64,000 nt of DNA from NCBI GenBank assembly GCA_023091735.1, contig JALKBU010000118.1, positions 1 to 64,000 on the forward strand. Direction: 5' to 3'. The notes beneath the pieces are model-generated. The model did no database searches. It saw nothing but the letters and a program-made list of their open reading frames with translations, and had not been told where the DNA came from. The first letter of the stretch is position 1, and every line of letters starts with the position of its first letter. The translations under genes were made by a program, and so were the position numbers. The stretch is from Trichomonas tenax. Lineage: Eukaryota; Parabasalia; Trichomonadida; Trichomonadidae. Of this stretch, positions 37,485 through 47,000 are shown one piece after another.

Positions 37485-38940
37485 TTAAAAATAAAATGGC
37501 ACCTTTTCATTTTCATTCTCTTACATCATCAATAAATAGTTTTCAAAACACAAAAAATTTTCTTTATTGCTGTATTTGATGAAGTGCATTCATTAGTGCT
37601 GATAATGAGACTCCATTTCAATTGAAAATCGAAATGAATGTCTTTGAAGTTTCGAGCATCAAAAGATTTTTTTATAAATGATTTGGAAATTGATATGATT
37701 TTTTTTTCTTATTCCTTTAAGTTCAGGAGCACCTTTCACAACACTTCGAGCAATGTAATGTGAACAGGAAGAATTTCAATGATCCTCAAAGCAAAAATTC
37801 TCGAATACATTACTCATTGTTTGTAGACCTCTATGAAATGATTTGACAAATATATTTGTGGCAATATTTGGTGTGCATGGGTGTGTTTCGCTCAGACAAA
37901 TAGAAAATGAGTTGAAATATTATAATAACATCATTATAAACTCTATCAAGTTTAAGCATTATAGCTATAGTTTGAAGTTTCTATTTCGATTATAAGTCAC
38001 TCAAATATCACGATTTTGACATCCGTCATTTTTTTGCACAATTTGGGTATCAAAATTGTTTCTTGATTGAATATAGTGACCAATAGCAAATTACAGATCA
38101 ATTTAAGCATATGCATAGATAGGCCGAAATATTATGAATCTGAATCTATAGAGAAAAAGAAAAAATCAAGGCGATGTAACTTGAATAACTCTATAAAAGC
38201 GAAACTGAATTTTTTTTTGTGAAACTTCAAAAAGAGTGAAAACACTTGGATCATTTGTCATGATGTCATATTGTGCTCATAATCAACTACAATCTATCTA
38301 ATGTGAATATCCAATAAGTATATATCTTATTTATATATATTATATCATTTTTGTCCTTCACAATATCTGTACCAGATCAAAATAAAAAATTACGCCATAT
38401 TTTTCAAATTTGTAATTGAAATGCTGTTTGAAGCATATACATCAAACTTGACTCTATTCAATTGAATAACGTAATAGTCCATCAACTATAGATCCGTTGT
38501 GTCCCTAAGGAAAGTAATTGGCGCATCTCAGTAATTAATGTTAAAGTAAATATTCGATGGGAATCAAGTTTTTGTCAAAAAATTGTGTTTGCAGAGAAAA
38601 CATGTCTTTCGAGATTTTCGTATTCATATCATTAATATATCATCTATCGACTAATGTTATTATAATCAATACTGTATCTATTATATACGGTAACTATTGT
38701 CTATGTCTTTTATCAATCATTGGGTTGACTGTAATGAAAACAAAAAAATCACATCTCAGATTGTCAAAATTCGAGCCGTCTCTATTTATGGGATTGCTTA
38801 TCAGCAACCTAAGATGCAGTTACAATTATGAGTATATCCATAGATTATAAACGAGGTATACTATACGTATAATAGCAGAGAAAGATTACTTTAAAATTTT
38901 TTTGAAGAGAGAGTGAAAATTCTTTCTTCGTCTCATCAAA
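37485..38940. other. Intergenic, no supported gene
   Basis: About 1.4 kb of AT-rich DNA. A 97-codon frame at 38557-38850 (+) encodes hydrophobic, isoleucine-rich sequence. It looks like AT-rich chance coding, without an initiator or family match. Nothing else could be supported. Confidence 0.35.
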
Positions 38941-38949
38941 AAATGAATA

Positions 38950-39023
38950 TTTTGGCGCCAATTTTTCCCGCGAAACCGCTCTCGGCCTCAATTTTGATTT
39001 TATATCCCGCCTTGGCGCCAAAA
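38950..39023. promoter_or_regulatory. Cluster of E2F-type sites
   Basis: Within 74 bases of AT-rich spacer lie TTTTGGCGCCAA (38950-38961), TTTCCCGCGAAA (38964-38975), ATCCCGCC (about 39004-39011) and TTGGCGCCAAAA (39012-39023). TTTSSCGC and its palindromes are the consensus of E2F/DP factors in plants and animals. No credible gene begins just downstream: the small frames at 38913 and later look accidental, and the next real gene (39475-41184) points towards this site with its 3' end. The target may be a short transcript or the cluster may serve another purpose. Confidence 0.5.
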
Positions 39024-39474
39024 TTCTTTAACATATTTCTCTATATAAGAGTTATTATAGGTGTATATTATATATGTGTTAATAGAATGATTCAGATTTG
39101 CTCCAATCTTTCTGCGCTAAACACACCCTTGCACACCCTATATTATAGATAACTAAACAGTGCTTTTATTTGCGGTATTATATTAGTAAACTAAAGAAGT
39201 TATAACTAAAATTAAAACTTTTGAATTGAAGAAATATATATGAATTTGTACGAGTGGAGGAAGATTGCGTGTTAACGCGTTTCAAATACACCTACAACAA
39301 GTGCTTCAATTACTATAAAATTCTACATTCAAATAATCGATTCTCTGTATATTTAGATAACTTTTTTAAACAATGAACTATAGTTCAATTTGCCGCAAAT
39401 ATATAATTGATAATACACATAATATACTTTATAAACAAATAACAAAAAATAATATAATAGGTTATTGAAAGGAA

Positions 39475-41184
39475 TTAGATGTCATTGCGTTTCACAGGTC
39501 TTTTAACTTTGACTCTGCGTCTTCTTTGAGAACTTGTCATCGCCGATGAAGGCATATCAGAGCCGGATGGCATTGCAGAGCTGTTTGTTGGCCTTCTGGA
39601 TCGCGATGACCTTGAGGTTCTTGCTGATGAAGGTGGTGTTTCAGGTGGAGCTGTTGATTCTTCAACATCTGTCTGTTTCTTGCGATCAGATTTATCATCA
39701 TCTAATGTTGATGATGAAGAAGTTTTACCATTTTCAGGATCTTTAGCAGGCATAGGATCAGCGTTGTCTTCTTCGACTGTTTCCTGCTTAGGTGGAGGAT
39801 TGGTTGCTGGTGCCACTGAAGCCTTTGACTTATTTGATTTCTTGGAGCTCGAACTAGAAGATGAAGAAACTTCTTGCATCTCTTCTTCTTCCTCCATTTC
39901 CTCTTCTTCTTCTGGTTTCTTCTTCTCTTCTTCTTTCTTCTTTGCCACTTCCTTCTTCTTCTCGTTTTGCTGCTTGACGCATGGAATGATTATGAACCAA
40001 ATCAACAAGAATAGAAGAAGTAAAATGAAGAACACAATGAAGATAATTGCAACAATCATCCATATCTTCTTCAGTTTAAGCAGTGCTTCATATCCAACAA
40101 TTGCTTCACATGTGCAATTTGGACATTCCGTGTAATTGATGATGTTAATCATGTTTGTTGGTGTCGCAGTTCTATCTAAAAGACAATACGCTGTATTGAG
40201 GTACGAGTAAGTGGGCGTTGCAAAGGAGTCTGAGACAGATAATCCACTAGTAACAATATTGCTTCCTGATGGCGTTGTAGTGAGATATGAATTCGATATT
40301 GTGACCGTAGATGAAGAATCAGTTTGTATCGAAAAATTAGTCAAATTCTCAAGAAAATAACACGATGAGAACTGAACCGTATTGACGAAGACACAGAATA
40401 ATGTTGTTCCATTGGAATTTGTATTGCCTTTGAAGACAGACAAAGAAATTAAACCTGTGCCTGTTACTGGAAAGACACCAATAACGGAAGGGCCACTATT
40501 GTAAGTGAAAGTGTTATATCTCGTGTTAGTTATAGTGTATCCCGTTAGTTTTACTGTAGAAATCGAATCTGCGACTGTGTTAAACGAGATATTTGTGCTC
40601 TGAAGTGTTAACGAAGCTGTATGTGTTTGCAATGCAAGGATGGACGATGAGCGAGTGAGTTTTGACGATTCTGAGCCTACTCCTGTGATAGCAGTGGCTG
40701 AGAGTGTGCTTTTTGCATTTGAATAGATCAATTGTCCATCATTGTTCGCGTGGCATTTGTATCCACATATGGTACTGAAAGTACACGAATCTCCAGAGAA
40801 ATAAATTCCGCCTCCATTTCCTGCAAGTTGTTTGCATGAATAGAACGTGCAGGCGGACACAGCGAGTGTAGCATCGATGTTATTTACTGAAACTGCCCCT
40901 CCAATCAAATTTTCTGGCGATACAACTTGATCAAAAAAGCAATCTGTCGCGTTATAGCATGTGTATGATGTCGCAACGGGTGGCTTAGAGTCATAATAAC
41001 CACTATATGAGTAACAATCTGAATGAACTCGAATTTGGTAATAATTTGATTTCAATTTGATTTTATTTGAAGATATTTTTGTATTGTAGTCGTCTGTTTC
41101 TATCATTTCGTTGCCAACGAAAATGCTCCAATCGCTCAAAACAGGTTTTATTGGCTTAATGATGATAAAAAGGAGCATTATCAT
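39475..41184 (-). CDS. Pmp-like single-pass surface protein
   Basis: The protein has 569 residues. The N-terminus (MIMLLFIIIKPIKPVLS) is a probable signal sequence. The ectodomain (about 20-370) is cysteine-containing with beta-helix features: GGAVSVNNIDATLAVSACTF, GNGGGIYFSG and repeated short strands ending in S/T/N, as in trichomonad polymorphic-membrane-protein (Pmp)-like adhesins. One transmembrane helix (about 372-398, IWMIVAIIFIVFFILLLLFL) is followed by a highly charged cytosolic tail. That tail runs from KKKEVAKKKEEEKKK through an acidic block and Ser-runs to a basic end (RRRRVKVKRPVKR). Many N-x-S/T sites are present. A role in host or substrate adhesion is inferred from the family. 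No TTACATGTCA word was seen nearby. Confidence 0.7.
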   Translation of the reverse strand: MIMLLFIIIKPIKPVLSDWSIFVGNEMIETDDYNTKISSNKIKLKSNYYQIRVHSDCYSYSGYYDSKPPVATSYTCYNATDCFFDQVVSPENLIGGAVSVNNIDATLAVSACTFYSCKQLAGNGGGIYFSGDSCTFSTICGYKCHANNDGQLIYSNAKSTLSATAITGVGSESSKLTRSSSILALQTHTASLTLQSTNISFNTVADSISTVKLTGYTITNTRYNTFTYNSGPSVIGVFPVTGTGLISLSVFKGNTNSNGTTLFCVFVNTVQFSSCYFLENLTNFSIQTDSSSTVTISNSYLTTTPSGSNIVTSGLSVSDSFATPTYSYLNTAYCLLDRTATPTNMINIINYTECPNCTCEAIVGYEALLKLKKIWMIVAIIFIVFFILLLLFLLIWFIIIPCVKQQNEKKKEVAKKKEEEKKKPEEEEEMEEEEEMQEVSSSSSSSSKKSNKSKASVAPATNPPPKQETVEEDNADPMPAKDPENGKTSSSSTLDDDKSDRKKQTDVEESTAPPETPPSSARTSRSSRSRRPTNSSAMPSGSDMPSSAMTSSQRRRRVKVKRPVKRNDI

Positions 41185-41744
41185 AAAATTTATAAACGAA
41201 AGTTGTACGTTAAAATGCTTTTTTCTTTAAAATATAGAATGCCCATGTCCTAAAATTCACTTTTTGTCGGTAAACTATATCTTTATTTTCAATTTTTAAT
41301 AATTTAAATTTTATGATTTATTTTATAATAAGCTCTGTACACAGTACTTTCTGTTAAATAAGAAAGTTTACATCACGTAGCATTATAGAAAGCATTCCAT
41401 TATCAAAATATATTTTGGTTGAAAATAATTTCATTTTGAGGCCAGTTAAATCACTCTATCCAATGTCCTTCAAGTTTTGAATATTGTGCATGACTTGACA
41501 TATGGTGTATCAAGTTAATTTTTTAAAATCAAAATTGAATCAATGTGATTAATGTGTATTTTATAGATTCTCTGTAATAGAATCAGATAAAAATGACTTG
41601 CAACTATAAATTATAGTATTTAAAGCAATTTAACATGTTATGATTTGTGATTTTGAATTGTTGAGAAAAAAAAGCAAATATTATTGATTAAATACAACAA
41701 ACATAAATTTTATTATCACAATAAACACAGAAATACAACATTCA
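41185..41744. other. Intergenic, nothing identified
   Basis: AT-rich spacer between the Pmp-like gene start and the 3' end of the next minus-strand gene. It holds no supported ORF, repeat or motif. Confidence 0.4.
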
Positions 41745-42278
41745 TCAGTTGACCTTCATTCTATTCTCTTCAATTCTGTTCCATAAGTCATTTTGATTTC
41801 TCGTAATATTATCCATGGAATAATTGAAAAAGTAAGTGGAATCAATTGTGCCGAAAGCAATCATTCCATTTATTGTGTTGATATTTGAACTTGAAATTGT
41901 GATTGGAGCGATAGACTTGTAAAGAGTCAACACAGCATATGGATCTTCAGACGAGACATTAGAACTTTCTTGTTTCTGAACAAAATTTTCAAGTTCTTCA
42001 ACTCTTGATTTGTAGAATTGACGTTTTTTGTTGAGTTCATCTCTTTTCTTCTTTAATCGTTTAATTTCTTGGTCCTGAGCTTTGGAGCTGGACTGTGCAT
42101 TTGCTTTCAATTTGTTTTCTTCAGCTTTCAATGATTCAATTTTCTTTCTCATTTCATTTAATCTTTTTTCGGACTGATCTTGAAGGTTGTAAATATGCGC
42201 GTCCATTTCTACCTTTTTGTCTTTAATTTGTTCAACAAGCTGCTTCAGGGAGTCGGGAATCACATCTTGATGAAACAT
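41745..42278 (-). CDS. Coiled-coil protein with small globular end, Spc24-like
   Basis: The protein has 177 residues. Residues 10-110 form a continuous coiled coil (IESLKAEENKLKANAQ, EIKRLKKKRDELNKKRQFYK). A short globular C-terminus (about 115-177) has LTLYKSIAPITIS, a strand pair, and STYFFNYSMDNITRNQNDLW. This layout, with a coil of about 100 residues and then an RWD-like domain ending in an aromatic FxxNxx-x-W helix, resembles the kinetochore subunit Spc24 of the NDC80 complex, which is usually about 200 residues. Spc25 or an unrelated protein cannot be excluded. TTTACATGTCA on the plus strand (42298-42308) lies 20 bases upstream of the start. Confidence 0.45.
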   Translation of the reverse strand: MFHQDVIPDSLKQLVEQIKDKKVEMDAHIYNLQDQSEKRLNEMRKKIESLKAEENKLKANAQSSSKAQDQEIKRLKKKRDELNKKRQFYKSRVEELENFVQKQESSNVSSEDPYAVLTLYKSIAPITISSSNINTINGMIAFGTIDSTYFFNYSMDNITRNQNDLWNRIEENRMKVN

Positions 42279-42838
42279 TTTTAAACGTACACTTAACTTT
42301 ACATGTCAAAAAACAAAGCAATTTTTGTTATTTTGTGATTTAAAGAAAATAGGGAAAGTGTATAAATACCATTGAGGTATAGAATGTAATATGTGAAAAT
42401 AACAAGATTTGATTGATAATATCTTTATGATTTGTCGAAATATTGATAAAAAAAAATTTAGTGAGTTTATCTATAAAAACTTATGTTTTAGTATAAGATT
42501 AATTCTATATCAATAAGAAAATAAGCCTGCAATTATCAATTTATTTTTGACACGTAAAGTTTTCAATAAAAAAAATATCTGGAAATTTTATGAATCTGTC
42601 TTCTTCAAAAATCATTCAAAATCTTAAACTGCAATCTAAAACATATAAGGAATACTATTCAAGTGAAGTGATAAAGCTAAATTCAGAAATGACAAAATTT
42701 GATGTAAAGTGACAAAATTATCAAGATTGTCAAAAATGTCAAATTTAATAAATCGTCGAATTTTGATTTTAGGCGGAATTTATTCGCCGAAAAAGATCCA
42801 AAGCCAGAAAATTATGAATAAATTTCCATAAAATTAAA

Positions 42839-43966
42839 ATGGAGTTACCTGAGTTCAAGATCTTCCACTTGATACAACCGGGTCCAGAGGACATCGACGT
42901 CGAGAAAATAAGGGAATTGACGAAGTTTGGCATTAAGAATTGCATGCCAGAGGACAGATTGAGCGCATGGCTCGTTTTTCTGCAGGTTTATCCTTTAAAC
43001 GCCAACGAGTGGGCGGCAACGAAGCAGCAGAACATGGATGTGTACAAGATGTACAAAGAATTGAACGATTTGATGGACTTTCATAATAAAGCAATCAAAC
43101 AATTCTTCAAGAAAGATGATTTCGCTGTGAAAAACAAAGACCTAATGAACCTTATTCATGGTGACATAGTCAGAACAGGTCGTCACATAATGAAATTGCC
43201 TGAATCAAAACTTCATGGAGTTGAATACGATCCATTGATCAATGGAGAGGTCAACATATTGAAGTGGGAGGGCCATATGAGAAGAATGGAAAGAATTTTG
43301 TATATTTTGGGCTCAATTAACCCCGCTTTGAGTTATATGCAGGGATTTAATGAACTTTTGATGCCAATTTACTACACAGTCTACAATGCAAAGGCAATGC
43401 TCAATGATGATCTCGACGAAGTTGAATGTATATGCTTCTTTATGTTACATAATTTGATATCACGTTCTCAAATCACAGATTTGTTCACAACACAGGATAA
43501 ATCATCTATAATCATTCATAGACTCAAAGTCTTCCAGACAGTTCTCGAAAAACACGTTCCTTCAGCTTATGAAATAATTAATAAGTATCAAATTCATCCT
43601 GTTTGCTATTGCTACAGGTGGTTCAGTCTCTTGTTCTGCCAGGACTATGATTTATCGAAAGTTTTGATCATTTGGGACGCTTTGTTGAGTAATTTCGATA
43701 CTATCATGAACTACTCTTTCTACATCGGTGCAGCTCAAGTAGAGATGATCAAAGATACACTGAACGACAATGATTACACATCTACAATCCACAGCCTCCA
43801 GAACCTTCCAGATTTTGATGTTGCAGCAATTTTAAAGATTGCTGCCGATTTCTGGTTCATTGACAACGACAAGACAATCCACGGCTCTCTGAAGGAAGCA
43901 GAGGAGTTCATCAAGAACAAATTTGATAGCACTGCAAAGAAATTCATGAAATTCTTCAACCAATAA
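42839..43966 (+). CDS. TBC-domain Rab GTPase-activating protein, TBC1D13-like
   Basis: The protein has 375 residues, nearly all TBC domain. Both catalytic fingers are present: the arginine finger in LIHGDIVRTGRH (I-x-x-D-x-x-R) and the glutamine finger in SYMQGFNELLMPIYY (Y-x-Q). The region around PVCYCYRWFSLLFCQDYDLS is the conserved R-W-x-x-L-x-x-x-E/D motif. Such proteins make Rab GTPases hydrolyse GTP, ending vesicle-tethering signals. Length and the absence of other domains match TBC1D13 (400 residues, Rab35 in animals). The divergent spacer 42279-42838 is shared with the Spc24-like gene and contains ATGTCAAATTTAAT near 42737. Confidence 0.9.
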   Translation: MELPEFKIFHLIQPGPEDIDVEKIRELTKFGIKNCMPEDRLSAWLVFLQVYPLNANEWAATKQQNMDVYKMYKELNDLMDFHNKAIKQFFKKDDFAVKNKDLMNLIHGDIVRTGRHIMKLPESKLHGVEYDPLINGEVNILKWEGHMRRMERILYILGSINPALSYMQGFNELLMPIYYTVYNAKAMLNDDLDEVECICFFMLHNLISRSQITDLFTTQDKSSIIIHRLKVFQTVLEKHVPSAYEIINKYQIHPVCYCYRWFSLLFCQDYDLSKVLIIWDALLSNFDTIMNYSFYIGAAQVEMIKDTLNDNDYTSTIHSLQNLPDFDVAAILKIAADFWFIDNDKTIHGSLKEAEEFIKNKFDSTAKKFMKFFNQ

Positions 43967-44002
43967 TAAAAATGTTGTTTTCCATATAGATAAATAAAAT
44001 AT

Positions 44003-47000
44003 TTACAAATAATAATTTATCGCGCATGATGTTAAAACAGATTCAAGGGTTATTCTGAACAACTCAGCACTGTTTTCGTCGTCAAACTTGAGTTTGAAGA
44101 GTGCTCCCTTTGATTTGCTATTAACGGAGATGTAATTAATGTTTCTTTCAACGCCTTTGACTTTATTAATTGGGTGTTCTGTTTCTTTTTCGTAGTCTTT
44201 GATGACAATCGCTTTTTCGAAGATAGCGACAACAATTTTGTTTGGAAGGTCGAAGATATGCTTGATCTGACCTCTCTTGTTATCCTTCTTTGAACTATCC
44301 GAGCACATACTAAGAACAGCATCGCTTGATGCATTTCTTATTACAGCGGAAATGAACCTCTTTGGCGTTGTGATGATGCTCTCTGCCTGTGTTTGTTGTG
44401 GACTTTCCTTTGGGTCCGGAGCTTTAACTTTCATTTCAGCACTGAATTTCAGTCTAAATCCTGTTTCTGCTGAAGCAGCAGGGAAACCTGTGAAATATGC
44501 TATAGTGTTATCGACTGCTTTAGCTGCAGTTTGCTCTCTTTCATCTCTGTTTCGTGAGCAGCTTGAATATGGAAGCATGTGGCCATTCGTTGACTTCTTG
44601 CCAATCAAGCATCTTGTGATTGTATCGTAAAAGATCTTCCTGAGAACACTTGCTGGCGCAGAGAAGTGATCGAAGCTCAATCTTGGAATAGAAAATATAA
44701 TTGTTGAAGCTGCAGGAATGTCATTGTAAAAACCTAAGAATTTAGGAATCTCGTTCTCGAATTTAGATCTGACAGTCAGTGATTCCATGTAACTGTAGCC
44801 TAAATGGAGACTTGTTCTTGGAACACTGAAATGCAATGCGTTCATCATTCTGTAGATTTTTGCAAAGTAATCAAGCAAATAATCACTGATGTTGATGTCG
44901 ATCTTCATTTTATGGAAGATCAGTGATGTGACTTGTGAAGGGGTGAACGGGAAGTTCGACATCTGGAGTTCAATATCAACTATCGGCAATGACGATATCT
45001 TCTTTAATATCACTGTGTTTTGGATGTGATCATCAACTTGAATACTGTCGATTTCCAATCTTGCTGAATATGTCATTGACTGCGATGATGTGGAAATTCT
45101 AAATCCGATGTGATTGACATCGATGGCAGCAATTGACCGCTGATCTTCAATGAAGTTAACAATCACCTTCGGGATTTCCAAAGCAATGCTTACTTCATGT
45201 GGCAATGAAACAGGAGATGTTGTTACAATGATAGTTCTCGTTCTGGAGTTGATTGAATAAACAGAAGTGAAAATTGATGTTCCTTGAATCTTTGATGGGA
45301 ATTTGACATTATACATTGTTGTGAAGAAATTAACCGATGTTAAAATTCCTTCGATTGTCAATATAACATTTGATGACTGCGTTGGCAAATCGAAAGCAAA
45401 TGTTGAAGAAGAAAACGGAAGAATCTTAAAAGGAATTCTTTCTTCGAGTTGTTGAGCAAATATATCGAAATGTGTATCATTGATAATCGTGTAAAGTGGA
45501 GGATTTGCTGCAGCCATGATTTTGATGATTCTCGTTTGATGCTTTAATTCTATGATAACGTCTAAAGCAATGGATCTATCTTGTTCACTGTTATAAAGTT
45601 GTATTGTTGTCTCCATTTCAGAACCAATATAAACTTTTCCAGCACTTGAGCAACCATCGTAACTGAGAACAACTTGAGATTCTTGTGGATTGTAGTTCAA
45701 TGGAGAAAATTCTTGAGGCTTGAATTTCTGACATGAAGTATTATCAATGAAAGCAACATCTTTCGGTAACAAGTTATTGATTAAGAACAGGTTTTGGACG
45801 TAAAGATATTTGGTGAGAGAATTCTTGATTCTATAATAAGTGAAAAGTATTCTATCGTCATCAAAGACGATTTTGTTTCTATGGAATCCGATGTTGACAG
45901 GATATCTCTTCTTATTATGTTCAATGAAGATATCTTCAGCTGGACTGAATAAAATTTTGTCAGGAAAAACATTAAAGACTTGATCACGTGTAACAAAAGG
46001 AAGAGGCCATAGAGTGTTGTTCAAAATGATTAAATCTGTTGAAACAATAACTTTTGTAACTTCATTCAACTTCTGAATCATAATATTCAAAATGCCATAA
46101 TCTTCAATGATAAAATTTTGAACTGAGTCGGGTTCTTCTGTGTCAATTAAAATGATGCTCATTCCTGTACAATTTTCGAGACTTGGAATACTGATATTCA
46201 TCAAAACTTTCGACTGACTGAGATATAATGGATCATATTTTTCTTCACGAGGTTCAATTGGTTTTTGCGGTTTTGTACCTTTCTCTTTACCGAATGTGAT
46301 GACAGCCGGGAATGGAAGATTATTGATAATGCATAATCCGGGTCTGAAGTGGATGATTGTTGATCTTGTGAGCTTATCCTTATAAATCTGAACAAGAATC
46401 GGATTTTCTCCATCAACTAAATATGGAAATGTTCCTTCCTGAAGCTTGAATGTCTGACATTTAGAAATCTTGTTGTCGTGAGTGCAGAGCAAGTAAGACA
46501 TATCACCTGATTCGAGTAGTGGCATAGGGTGACGACCAAGAGACTGAATTGTTGCAATTTTTGTCTTTGTAACAACTTTCTTTGAGTAAACATGAATCTG
46601 CATCAAAGTATCATTTTGGACAATATAAACACTTGAAATGTGAACATACTTTGCCATCATCTCTGATGTAACACTCAATATGCAGTTCTTTGTGATCATT
46701 AATGGATATTGTATCTGTGATATATTGATTGTGAATTCTTTTTCTTCAACATGAAACGAAAGAACACTGGAATTAAACGGAAAACATTGAGCAGGTGAAA
46801 TAAGTGTCTGCTTGTTATTATTTCCTGATATCTTCATCAGATCACAATAATCATTGGTCACAAACAAAACAGAAGTAGTTGGGATTTGCGTGTTATCGCA
46901 GAATGTCATGAAAGAATGGATGATGTGATGTGATAAATTAATTGTGATTTGTTTCGCTCCAATTCGAGAGAAGTATGTTGTGCCTGTTAATGGCAGCATT

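Noticed and set aside
38557..39152. Two small hydrophobic plus-strand frames
   Set aside because: Isoleucine/tyrosine-rich composition expected of AT-rich random DNA, with no initiator and no family resemblance.
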